Source of the DNA: Desulfurobacterium sp.
GTDB lineage: Bacteria; Aquificota; Aquificia; Desulfurobacteriales; Desulfurobacteriaceae
Assembly: GCA_003978805.1 (NCBI GenBank)
Contig: QNYI01000065.1
Coordinates: 1-6,722, forward strand
DNA length: 6,722 nucleotides
Direction of reading: 5' to 3'
This document shows positions 1 through 6,282 of this stretch, in pieces. Each line of letters starts with the position of its first letter. The first letter of the stretch is position 1. The notes under the pieces are model-generated. The model was not told the origin of the DNA. It searched no databases and saw only the letters and a list, made by a program, of their open reading frames with translations. Position numbers and translations under genes: made by a program.

Positions 1-481
1 TACCGATCTCAACACCCGTATGCGGGAGAACGTCGTGAAAGTAAACGTAAGCGTACTTGAGCCTTACAACGTATGAGCCCCTATCCACATTTGCGTCCTG
101 TTTAACGTCTAAGGTCGTTCTAAAGTAGTTTTTATCGCTAAAGTATCCACGAACTTCAAGGTAGTTCCTCGTAATCTTAAAGGCGTTCTTCTCTTGGTCG
201 CCCGACATGTTGTAGTCCCAGTGGATATACGCCTTTCCGCCGATCTTTATCCTCTTACTCTCAGAGGCTAAAGGCTCTCCTTTGAGCGCAGGGATCTCTA
301 TCTTTACCGGCTTCCTGCCGGCTCCCGGTGTAAGGTATAGCCTACCTTCGCTGTCTACGTAGAGCTCCTTCACCGGAACGCCGTTAATGAGTATCGTTAC
401 CTCCTTCGCTCCGGCGTTTGAAACAGAAAGTAAACACCCAAGGAAGACGAGTCCCGAAGCTACCAACTTCTTCACGCTCAT
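1..481 (-). CDS. Putative outer-membrane porin, N-terminal part (runs off the left edge)
   Basis: An open frame of 160 codons starts with ATG at 481 and continues past the window edge without a stop. Residues 1-26 look like a signal peptide: MSVKK, a hydrophobic stretch (LVASGLVFLGCLLSV), then an A-G-A site before KEV. A short, charged region follows (about 27-77), and from about residue 78 the sequence alternates polar and aromatic/hydrophobic residues in strand-like pieces (KAYIHWDYN, NYLEVRGYF, NYFRTTLDV, YVVRLKYAYVYF). This is the pattern at the start of beta-barrel porins of the phosphate-selective/putative-porin kind found in Aquificota and Proteobacteria, where it would form a channel in the outer membrane. 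Its ATG overlaps the stop of the ankyrin gene (ATGA), so its translation is probably coupled. The cysteine at residue 16 sits inside the hydrophobic core and has no clear lipobox, so I do not call it a lipoprotein. Substrate is unknown. Confidence 0.72.
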   Translation of the reverse strand, partial: MSVKKLVASGLVFLGCLLSVSNAGAKEVTILINGVPVKELYVDSEGRLYLTPGAGRKPVKIEIPALKGEPLASESKRIKIGGKAYIHWDYNMSGDQEKNAFKITRNYLEVRGYFSDKNYFRTTLDVKQDANVDRGSYVVRLKYAYVYFHDVLPHTGVEIG

Positions 482-1179
482 ACTCTACCTCTTTTCTCCA
501 TGTATTTAACAATCAACCTTGAAATCCGGAAGTTCTTCACCTCGTTGGCCAGTTCAAGGGGGGTTTTACCTCTACTGTTCTTTATCGTTGGGTCGGCTCC
601 GTTCTCAAGTAACACCTTAGCCACCTGATAAGTTCCTTTTGTAGTGGCGCAGTAGTGAAGAGGCGTGTTCCCAAAGCTGTCCTTAGCGTTAACGTTAGCT
701 CCCTTGCTTATAAGGAGTTTTGCAGTCTTCACCCTGTTGTAGATAGCCGCAAGGTGTAAAGGCGTATAGCCGTATTTATCCGTTGCTTCAACGTTGGCTC
801 CCCTCTCTATTAGAAGCTTAGCAACCCTGTAGCTACCCCTTATTACCGCTTGATGGAGGGGAGTTAAACCGTAGTAGTCCTTAGCTTCTATGTTCGCGCC
901 GTGGTCAATCAGGAACTTTGCAAGTTCAAGGTTATCTGAGTCGGCAGCGTAAAACAGCGGCGTTTGACCAAACTTGTTCCTAATATCAACGGGAACCCCG
1001 CCGTTTATGAGCTCCTTTACCTTCTCTAAGTCCCCCTTCCTGAGGGCCAAAAAGAGCTCCTTTTTCGTCCTCCTGTCAACTTTTACGCTCTTAGCCTTTA
1101 CCTCCTGAGCCCCTATAGAGACTAGAGGAACGGTTAAAGAAAAAAGTAAAGCCAACGAAACTAAAAGCCCTCTCCTCAT
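478..1179 (-). CDS. Exported ankyrin-repeat protein
   Basis: The 233-residue product begins with a signal peptide (MRR, a hydrophobic core at about 4-22, probable cleavage after IGA at residue 24), so it should act in the periplasm. The rest is almost entirely ankyrin repeats: an N-terminal cap at about 38-70, then units starting at 71 (GQTPLFYAA), 104 (GLTPLHQAV), 137 (GYTPLHLAA), 170 (GNTPLHYCA) and a capping unit at 204 (GKTPLELAN). Repeat spacing is 33, 33, 33 and 34 residues, and each unit keeps the GxTPL turn and the GAN/GAD loop. No enzyme domain is present, so the job is presumably protein binding. It lies 37 bases after mfd, has a GAGGT ribosome site 7 bases before ATG, and overlaps the porin gene by four bases, which suggests the porin or another envelope protein as partner. 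Periplasmic ankyrin proteins such as Pseudomonas AnkB, which supports catalase KatB, are the nearest known analogy; no catalase gene is visible here. Confidence 0.88.
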   Translation of the reverse strand: MRRGLLVSLALLFSLTVPLVSIGAQEVKAKSVKVDRRTKKELFLALRKGDLEKVKELINGGVPVDIRNKFGQTPLFYAADSDNLELAKFLIDHGANIEAKDYYGLTPLHQAVIRGSYRVAKLLIERGANVEATDKYGYTPLHLAAIYNRVKTAKLLISKGANVNAKDSFGNTPLHYCATTKGTYQVAKVLLENGADPTIKNSRGKTPLELANEVKNFRISRLIVKYMEKRGRV

Positions 1180-1216
1180 CCTTTCTACCTCTCTAAAACG
1201 GTTAGCGAATTATAAG

Positions 1217-4200
1217 TTATTTAGACAATTCCTCAAGGACTTTAAGGAGTCCTTCTAAGTCACCTGCATCAACGTAGAGCTTCCTATCAGGAGTGAAGGT
1301 AGCTCCCCTTTCTTTCACGAATTCCACAAGCCTTTTAGGAGATACAGTCGGCTCATCACCGAAAGTAAATACCGCCTTACCCGAAGGCGTCATGCTAATT
1401 TCCTTTATGCCGAGCTCCTTCGCCAACTTCTTCACCTTCATAACTTTAAACATGTTCACAAGGGGATCGGGCAAGTAGCCGTGAACCTTCTCAAGCTCTT
1501 TAAGTAACTCCTCCGGGTTCTCAGTCCTTGAGAGCTCCCCGTAAATCCTCAGCCTTTCCTTCGTATCCTCTACGTAGTCCTCCGGGATAAAGGCCTCTAC
1601 CGGGATGTTAATTTTGACGTCTTCCTCCTCCTTCTCCTTGGCAACTTCCTCAAATAGCTTTAAGTAGAGGTCAAGGCCAACCGTATTCACAAAACCGCTC
1701 TGCTTTGGTCCAAGGAGCGTTCCGGCTCCCCTTATTTCAAGGTCTTTCAGTGCAAGCTGGAAGCCCCCTCCAAGTGGGGAAAGCTTCTTCATAGCCTCAA
1801 GACGTTTAACTGCCTCAGAGGTGAGTTTTGCGTTGGGAGAAGTGAGAAGGTAGCAGTATCCTTTCTCTATTCCCCTTCCAACCCTTCCTTTAAGCTGGTA
1901 GAGCTGAGAAAGTCCAAACCTTTCCGCCCCTATGACGATGAGGGTGTTGGCCGACGGAACATCAAGCCCCGACTCAACAATGGAAGTTGCCACAAGAACC
2001 TGAACTCTACCTTCAAAGAAACTGTGCATAATCCTCTCTATCCTGTCGGCCTTCATCTGGCCGTGAACAGTCTCAACAGAAACGTCAGGGAACATCCCCT
2101 TCACCTTTTCCTTTAAAGGCTCAAGCTCGTCTATGTCGTTCTGGACGATAAATACCTGTCCTCCCCTTTCAAGTTCCCTCTCTATGGCAGTTTTTAAAAT
2201 CCTGTCCGAATACCTTGCAACAACTACCTTTGTTCCCCTCCTTCCGGCTGGAGGAGTCTCTATGAGGGAGATGTCCCTAAATCCCGAAAGCGCAGAGTAG
2301 AGGGTTCTCGGGATGGGAGTGGCAGAGAGGTAGAGGACATCAAGGTTCTTTTTCATCTTTGTAAGCTTTTCCTTAGTCCTAACGCCGAACCTGTGCTCCT
2401 CGTCAATTATTAAAAGTCCCAGATCCTTAAACTCTACATCGTCCTGCGTTAGCCTGTGAGTACCGATTATTATGTCAATTTCCCCTTTCTTGAGCCTTTC
2501 AAGGATCTCTTTCTGCTCTTTTTTCGTCTTAAATCGGGAAATCATCTCTACGTTAACGGGAAACCCCTTAAACCTCTTCTTGAAAGTCCTGTAGTGCTGG
2601 TCTACCAAGACTGTGGTCGGAGCGATAACTGCTACCTGTTTTCCGGCAGAGACCGCCTTCATGGCAGCTCTCATCGCAACTTCCGTTTTCCCAAAGCCCA
2701 CGTCACCACATATGAGTCTGTCCATAGGCTTATCCGACTCCATATCCCTATAGACTTCCTTTATGGCCTTGGCTTGACCTGGAGTCAGTTTGTAGGGGAA
2801 ACGCCTTTCAAACTCCCTGATAAGGTTCTCATCGCCGATTAACTTTTCTCCCTTTGCCGTTTTCCTCTCCTTGTAGAGCTCTGCAAGTTCTTTTGCAAAC
2901 TTCACTAAAGAGGCCTTTATCTTCCTTTCAAGGTTCTTCCAAGAGGTTCCGCCGAGCCTATCAAGCTTTGGAGATTTGCCTCTGTAGCCCGTATACCTGT
3001 AAATCCTGTCAATCTGGGTAAAGGGAGCGTAGAGTTTCTCCCCTCCGGCATACTCAATCTCTATAAAGTCGTAGGTTTTCCCTCCCAGATTCCTACTCGT
3101 AATCCCCCTGAAGATGCCTATTCCGTAGTCCCGGTGAACAACAAGAGTTCCCGGTTCAAGAGTGGTTATGTCGTCCTTCTGCCTTACTTCAAGGATAAAC
3201 TCAGACTCAGATAGAAAGGCTAACTTCTCTTCAACGTCCTTAAAGCTCCCAGAGGAGATTCCCCTTTCAAAGGAAACCTTAACTCCCAGCCTCTCGGCTA
3301 ACCTCTTAGCTTCTGCCTTTAGGGTCTCCGCTGTGTAGACGAAGTGCACTTTAAAGCCGACGAGGGACTTTAAGAGCTCCCCTACGTTCTCCTCGTTCAC
3401 GTCCGGCAAGGGAGAAACTCCGAAGTCAATCCCGCCCTTAATCGGCTTATCATAGATTGAGAAAAGTGGTGTCATACCTATCTCACAGACGAAATCCTCA
3501 GGCCTTGAGGAAGGAACTCCTTCTCTTTTCAGGATCTCGTAGTTTTCTTTTACCTGCGAGAGGAAAGCCTCTCCGGCAGTTCTTACTTGGTCTGGCTCAA
3601 TCAGGACAAAGGGGAGCTCCCCCGTGTACTCGGTCATCGGGACAAGCTCAACAACTTCGGGAAGCAACTTCTCCGCCCCACTTATCTCCCCAAGGAGAAG
3701 GTGCCTCTCAACAACCTCCGGGTAGAGCTCCTCTAACCTTTCAAGCTTTTCCCTATCCTGAGGGAGCTCTAAAAGGGGAACAACCGTGAAAGTGTCAACT
3801 TCCGCACCGTTTAGAAGTATCCTCTCAACAGTATCTCCGAAAAGCTCTACAACGGCTCTCTCACCCTCGGGAGTAACGATCTCTAAGGTATCCCCCCTTA
3901 CAGAGAACTCCCCTTCCTCAGGTTCACTCTCTACCCTCCTGTAACCCGAAGAGATAAGGCGGGACGGGAGCAAAGAGTAATCTACGTCCTTACCTACCCT
4001 TAGCTCCACAACCCTCTCAATTAGGGAATCTGGTGACGGAACTTTGTGGAAAAGGGAAGCTGGAGTAACCACAACAACACTCAGGTTCTCCGTTAAAAGG
4101 CGGTAGAGTGCCTTTAAACGCCTATACTGGCTAAGGGAGAGGGGGGAGGAAACATCAAGGGGAGGGACATCCCAAGCAGGAACGTGTAAAGCCTTTAAGC

Positions 4201-4390
4201 CGAACCTACTAAGGTCTTCAGCCAAGGCTTCCGCCAAGTTTTCCGCCGGTACAACTAAGAAGAAAGTACCGATGAGGGGAGCTACCCTCTTAAGCAACAG
4301 AGCTTTTGATGCTCCGGGAAGGCCATAGACAGTAGCGCCTTCCCGAGACTTAACCTTTCCGGAAAGAAGCTTAAAAGACCGTTCGTTCAT
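1217..4390 (-). CDS. mfd: Transcription-repair coupling factor Mfd
   Basis: Mfd is the ATP-driven DNA translocase that pushes stalled RNA polymerase off damaged DNA and recruits UvrA for nucleotide excision repair. The 1057-residue product shows the family order: an N-terminal UvrB-like module (about 1-200) with a degenerate P-loop (GLPGASKALLL, 23-33) and the UvrA-contact region (SGYRRVESEPEEGEFSVRG, 148-166); a less conserved middle; the CarD-like RNA polymerase interaction domain (about 408-468, GTLVVHRDYGIGIF and KLYAPFTQIDRI); and a RecG-like motor with Walker A GDVGFGKTE (562-570), DEEH (663-666), SATPIPRTL (689-697) and QLKGRVGRG (832-840). A TRG-type stretch follows (about 866-900, LKDLEIRGAGTLLG), then the D7 autoinhibitory domain (about 930-1057). 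It is roughly 90 residues shorter than E. coli Mfd (1148) but no motif is missing. The ATG shares its A with the stop of the upstream gene (TAATG), with a weak GAAGGG ribosome site, so translation is probably coupled. Confidence 0.98.
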   Translation of the reverse strand: MNERSFKLLSGKVKSREGATVYGLPGASKALLLKRVAPLIGTFFLVVPAENLAEALAEDLSRFGLKALHVPAWDVPPLDVSSPLSLSQYRRLKALYRLLTENLSVVVVTPASLFHKVPSPDSLIERVVELRVGKDVDYSLLPSRLISSGYRRVESEPEEGEFSVRGDTLEIVTPEGERAVVELFGDTVERILLNGAEVDTFTVVPLLELPQDREKLERLEELYPEVVERHLLLGEISGAEKLLPEVVELVPMTEYTGELPFVLIEPDQVRTAGEAFLSQVKENYEILKREGVPSSRPEDFVCEIGMTPLFSIYDKPIKGGIDFGVSPLPDVNEENVGELLKSLVGFKVHFVYTAETLKAEAKRLAERLGVKVSFERGISSGSFKDVEEKLAFLSESEFILEVRQKDDITTLEPGTLVVHRDYGIGIFRGITSRNLGGKTYDFIEIEYAGGEKLYAPFTQIDRIYRYTGYRGKSPKLDRLGGTSWKNLERKIKASLVKFAKELAELYKERKTAKGEKLIGDENLIREFERRFPYKLTPGQAKAIKEVYRDMESDKPMDRLICGDVGFGKTEVAMRAAMKAVSAGKQVAVIAPTTVLVDQHYRTFKKRFKGFPVNVEMISRFKTKKEQKEILERLKKGEIDIIIGTHRLTQDDVEFKDLGLLIIDEEHRFGVRTKEKLTKMKKNLDVLYLSATPIPRTLYSALSGFRDISLIETPPAGRRGTKVVVARYSDRILKTAIERELERGGQVFIVQNDIDELEPLKEKVKGMFPDVSVETVHGQMKADRIERIMHSFFEGRVQVLVATSIVESGLDVPSANTLIVIGAERFGLSQLYQLKGRVGRGIEKGYCYLLTSPNAKLTSEAVKRLEAMKKLSPLGGGFQLALKDLEIRGAGTLLGPKQSGFVNTVGLDLYLKLFEEVAKEKEEEDVKINIPVEAFIPEDYVEDTKERLRIYGELSRTENPEELLKELEKVHGYLPDPLVNMFKVMKVKKLAKELGIKEISMTPSGKAVFTFGDEPTVSPKRLVEFVKERGATFTPDRKLYVDAGDLEGLLKVLEELSK

Positions 4391-4632
4391 TACCCTTCTA
4401 TGAGCTTAGTCTCTCTCTGCATAAGTCTGTTAAAAAGTGTATCCCAAAATATAGCTACGTTTTCCCCCTTTGCATGCTCCTTAAAGAAAGCTACAGAGTC
4501 CTCAATCTCCCCTTTCAAAAGCTCAAAGAAATCATCGTTTAAAAGTCCCCTGTCAATCTTATCCTGATTGTAGAGGAAAAAGTCTGCAACAATCGTCCTC
4601 GCAAGCCTGTGAGCCTTATCGCTTCTTGCCAT
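4390..4632 (-). CDS. Small conserved-looking protein of unknown function, coupled to mfd
   Basis: An 80-residue, charged, soluble protein with no signal peptide, membrane segment, cysteine pair or catalytic motif. It is predicted mostly helical. Its N-terminal half (HRLARTIVADFFLYNQDKID, residues 8-27, then a short DDFFELLKGEIEDSVAFF) resembles, from memory, a motif with LAR-IV-D-LYN found at the C-terminus of zinc-ribbon proteins and as free small proteins in Deltaproteobacteria and relatives; I could not check this. The end (VAIFWDTLFNRLM, 59-71) would match the family's FF..LN segment. The start is firm: AAGGAGG at 4640-4646 sits 7 bases before ATG. The stop TAA overlaps the mfd ATG by one base, giving a tight two-gene unit. 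That context would fit an accessory role near transcription or repair, but the link may be only transcriptional. Confidence 0.8.
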   Translation of the reverse strand: MARSDKAHRLARTIVADFFLYNQDKIDRGLLNDDFFELLKGEIEDSVAFFKEHAKGENVAIFWDTLFNRLMQRETKLIEG

Positions 4633-4644
4633 AACCCCTCCTCC

Positions 4645-4746
4645 TTAGGAATGCTGTCTCTTCTCCCTAAGAGCAATCCATAGGATACTTATAGCTACAA
4701 TCAAGAACATTACAGCTATAAGCAAATTAACAATCATAACTCCCAT
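4645..4746 (-). CDS. 33-residue single-pass membrane protein (hypothetical)
   Basis: This short frame encodes 33 residues. Residues 2-26 form one uninterrupted hydrophobic segment rich in Ile, Val, Leu and Ala, with one Trp at 23, followed by a basic tail (REKRQHS). By the positive-inside rule the C-terminus faces the cytoplasm. It starts with ATG two bases after the stop of the 74-residue gene, with GAGG about 10 bases upstream, and its stop TAA runs into the AAGGAGG ribosome site of the next gene; this fit between the two neighbours is the main reason to believe it is a real gene. An in-frame ATG at codon 4 (4737) is a possible alternative start. It may act with the 74-residue membrane protein, either as a small complex subunit or as a regulator of a larger membrane protein. 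I know no named family for it. Confidence 0.6.
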   Translation of the reverse strand: MGVMIVNLLIAVMFLIVAISILWIALREKRQHS

Positions 4747-4748
4747 CT

Positions 4749-4973
4749 TTACAAATCCTCTATATATTCATTCCACTTAAGCAACGAAATTATCATACCC
4801 ATCAGAAAAAAGAAGTCAACACAAACTCCTACTACATCTATGAAAGATAACTCCTGTTTAGTATTTATGTCCACTACTAACGCAGAAGATATTAAAACAA
4901 AAAGTTTAGAAGAAAATGAAAACATCTCTCTCCAGAACTCTATCCGTTTTTCTATTCTTTCTTTACTCCTCAC
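4749..4973 (-). CDS. 74-residue two-pass membrane protein (hypothetical)
   Basis: The product has a basic, amphipathic N-terminus (RSKERIEKRIEFWREM, residues 2-17), then two hydrophobic segments at about 19-34 and 43-65, separated by a short polar loop (DINTKQELS), and an acidic end (EYIEDL). This predicts a helical hairpin in the inner membrane with both ends in the cytoplasm. The start is GTG at 4973, directly after an in-frame stop, so no longer form exists; TGAGGAG, overlapping the accD stop, lies 10 bases upstream as a ribosome site. The gene is 14 bases after accD and 2 before the 33-residue gene. It is much more AT-rich than its neighbours: 57 G/C in the 180 bases from 4801 to 4980 by hand count, about 32%. 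No named family recognised; a partner role with the 33-residue protein is inferred from context only. Confidence 0.68.
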   Translation of the reverse strand: MRSKERIEKRIEFWREMFSFSSKLFVLISSALVVDINTKQELSFIDVVGVCVDFFFLMGMIISLLKWNEYIEDL

Positions 4974-4987
4974 TCAACTATTACTCC

Positions 4988-5824
4988 TCAAGAAAGCAAC
5001 TCAATCAGCTTTGCAAGAGTATCTCTAAGCTGATTCCTCTCAACAACCATATCTATGAGACCGTGCTCTAAGAGGAACTCCGCCCTCTGGAAGCCTTTGG
5101 GAAGTTTCTGGCGTATCGTTTGTTCAATGACTCGGGGGCCGGCGAAACCGATCAGAGCTCCCCGCTCTGCCACTATCACGTCCCCAAGGAAAGCAAAGCT
5201 AGCCGACACTCCGCCCATCGTCGGGTGGGTCAGGACGGAGATGTACGGCACCCCCCTTTCCTCAAGGCGTGCAAGGGCTGCCGAAGTTTTAGCCATCTGC
5301 ATAAGGGAAACGACCCCTTCCTGCATCCTTGCCCCGCCGGAGGCCGTAATGCAGATGAAGGGGAGGCGTTCTTCGGCAGCCCTTTCTATGTTTCTTGTTA
5401 CCTTCTCGCCGACCACCGAGCCCATACTTCCGCCCATAAAGCGGAAATCAAAACAGCTTACAAGGACCTCCCTACCGCCTACCTTCCCTCTGGCGTTCAC
5501 AACGGCGTCTTTAAGCCCCGTCTTTTCCTGTGCCTCTTTTAAACGCTGGGTATACGGCTTTCTATCAACAAAACCGAGTATGTCCTGAGGAGAGAGCTCA
5601 GCGTCAAGTTCCTCGTAGTTTCCCCCGTCAAAGAGCATGTAGAGCCTTTCTCTCGCAGGAACGGGAAAGTGATAACCGCACTTAGGACAGACCATTAAGT
5701 TACTTTCAAGCTCCCCTCTAAAAAGGAGCGCCTTACAGCTTTCACACTTAACCCACAGACCACTGGGAACGGGAGACTGGGGTTTCTCCTTTTCAAACCT
5801 CTTCCTAAATAGCTTACCGAACAT
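4988..5824 (-). CDS. accD: Acetyl-CoA carboxylase, carboxyltransferase beta subunit AccD
   Basis: AccD pairs with AccA to transfer the carboxyl group from biotin on AccB to acetyl-CoA, making malonyl-CoA, the committed step of fatty acid synthesis. Numbered from the TTG at 5827, the 279-residue frame has the N-terminal four-cysteine zinc ribbon (C28, C31, C47, C50) and then the crotonase-fold carboxyltransferase core with SGGARMQEG (163-171), MGGVSASFA (204-212) and GFAGPRVIEQT (227-237). It is full length for the family and intact. I choose the ATG at 5824 (278 residues) over the TTG at 5827, because the AGAGGG ribosome site is 6 bases from the ATG but only 3 from the TTG, and MFGKLF is a normal AccD beginning. 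It follows the ArsR gene by 3 bases, so both are almost surely translated from the same message. No accA is visible here. Confidence 0.97.
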   Translation of the reverse strand: MFGKLFRKRFEKEKPQSPVPSGLWVKCESCKALLFRGELESNLMVCPKCGYHFPVPARERLYMLFDGGNYEELDAELSPQDILGFVDRKPYTQRLKEAQEKTGLKDAVVNARGKVGGREVLVSCFDFRFMGGSMGSVVGEKVTRNIERAAEERLPFICITASGGARMQEGVVSLMQMAKTSAALARLEERGVPYISVLTHPTMGGVSASFAFLGDVIVAERGALIGFAGPRVIEQTIRQKLPKGFQRAEFLLEHGLIDMVVERNQLRDTLAKLIELLS

Positions 5825-5827
5825 CAA

Positions 5828-6142
5828 CTACCCTCTAAAGCAGGCAATCTGTGGCAGGATGTTGAGGAGCTCCCTAAAAGCCTCTGAGGATATTGTGTAA
5901 TATACTTTATTCCCCTTCCTCGTTTTGGCAACTATCCCCTTATACCTCAGAGTCCTGAGGTGCTGGGAGAGTGATGACTGAGAAATGCCGAGCTCCTGTT
6001 CAAGGTCGGTTACGCACATCGGTTTATCCTTGAGGGTGAAGAGTATCTTCAGCCTTACTGGAGACGCAAGGGCTTTTAGACACTCAGCCCCTTCCTCAAT
6101 CCTCTCGTCGTCAAGGATGATCTCTTCCTTCTGTTTAGCCAT
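5828..6142 (-). CDS. ArsR-family winged-helix transcriptional regulator
   Basis: A 104-residue protein of typical ArsR/SmtB size. The core reads LASPVRLKILFTL (25-37), then the helix-turn-helix DLEQELGISQSSLSQHLRTL (46-65) and the beta-wing with VAKTRKGNKVYYTIS (71-85). The classic ELCVCDLC metal box is not kept: only the first cysteine remains (C43 in PMCVTDLE), with others at C21 and C101, the last four residues from the end. Dithiol sensors of the SqrR/BigR type use one cysteine in the helix-2 region and one near the C-terminus, so C43/C101 could form such a pair, although C43 is not at the same aligned position. Start is ATG at 6142 with AAGGAGGT three bases upstream. It is first in the operon, and the inverted repeat in the divergent spacer is its likely binding site. 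Effector and targets are not known. Confidence 0.92.
   Translation of the reverse strand: MAKQKEEIILDDERIEEGAECLKALASPVRLKILFTLKDKPMCVTDLEQELGISQSSLSQHLRTLRYKGIVAKTRKGNKVYYTISSEAFRELLNILPQIACFRG
5831..5836 (-). promoter_or_regulatory. Ribosome binding site that decides the accD start
   Basis: AGAGGG on the minus strand lies within the last codons of the arsR gene. It is 6 bases from the ATG at 5824 and only 3 from the in-frame TTG at 5827, so it favours the ATG. Confidence 0.5.
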
Positions 6143-6171
6143 CTTACCTCCTTACAGTTGGTTATTTTCCT

Positions 6172-6199
6172 ATTTTACAAAAATTAAAATATAAAACAA
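6172..6199 (-). promoter_or_regulatory. Candidate sigma-70-type promoter for the arsR-accD-mfd operon
   Basis: On the minus strand, TTGTTT (6194-6199) and TAAAAT (6172-6177) are separated by 16 bases. The -10 matches the consensus at five of six positions and the -35 at three. It lies about 30 bases ahead of the arsR start in very AT-rich DNA, where chance matches are common, so this is a candidate only. Confidence 0.4.
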
Positions 6200-6219
6200 G
6201 TAGAATTCTTTAGTCTACT
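6199..6219. promoter_or_regulatory. Inverted repeat, candidate operator between divergent promoters
   Basis: AGTAGA (6199-6204) and TCTACT (6214-6219) are perfect inverted copies with a 9-base centre. The centre region also starts an 8-base palindrome, AGAATTCT (6202-6209). The site touches the -35 of the leftward promoter and lies where the -35 of the rightward one should be, so a protein bound here could block both. ArsR-family dimers usually bind such imperfect dyads near their own promoter. Six-base arms can occur by chance in AT-rich DNA. Confidence 0.4.
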
Positions 6220-6234
6220 ATGTTAGCTTATAAT
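6206..6234 (+). promoter_or_regulatory. Candidate promoter for ridA-rsmI
   Basis: A perfect TATAAT at 6229-6234 is the best promoter-like hexamer in the spacer. The position 17 bases upstream (TTCTTT, 6206-6211) is a poor -35, so the promoter may need an activator or rely on AT-rich upstream DNA. Transcription would begin near 6241, leaving a leader of about 40 bases before the TTG start of ridA. Confidence 0.5.
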
Positions 6235-6270
6235 ATACGATTACAAGATTACGCTTTCAAGCTTTTCAAG

Positions 6271-6278
6271 AAGGAGGT
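6271..6278 (+). promoter_or_regulatory. Strong ribosome binding site of ridA
   Basis: AAGGAGGT is a near-perfect Shine-Dalgarno sequence ending 4 bases before TTG at 6283. It decides the ridA start, because the upstream in-frame ATG at 6220 has no such site and lies ahead of the -10 hexamer. Confidence 0.85.
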
Positions 6279-6282
6279 AGAG

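Noticed and set aside
434..436. Cysteine 16 of the porin precursor as a lipoprotein lipobox.
   Set aside because: It is followed by more hydrophobic residues (LLSV) and then a signal peptidase I type A-G-A site, so it is more likely within the signal-peptide core.
478..1179. Ankyrin repeats as DNA-level tandem repeats.
   Set aside because: The repeat is at the protein level; the nucleotide sequences of the units have diverged, so it is not a DNA repeat array.
1180..1216. Possible terminator in the 37-base gap between mfd and the ankyrin gene.
   Set aside because: No hairpin with a T-run is visible on the minus strand; the gap holds only the ankyrin ribosome site.
2456..2842. Plus-strand open frame of 128 codons.
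   Set aside because: Antisense to the helicase motor of mfd, covering the Walker A region; no independent support.
3457..3789. Plus-strand open frame of 110 codons, rich in Gln, Pro and Arg.
   Set aside because: It is antisense to the middle of mfd, which is complete and conserved; no promoter or ribosome site.
4840..5028. Plus-strand frame of 62 codons across the small membrane gene and the end of accD.
   Set aside because: The minus-strand 74-residue gene fits the operon with a ribosome site and membrane segments; the plus frame has neither context nor features.
5055..5588. Long plus-strand open frame of 177 codons opposite accD (and another at 5120-5542).
   Set aside because: It lies wholly antisense to an intact, family-matching accD, has no ribosome site or recognisable domain, and its composition is that of a shadow frame.
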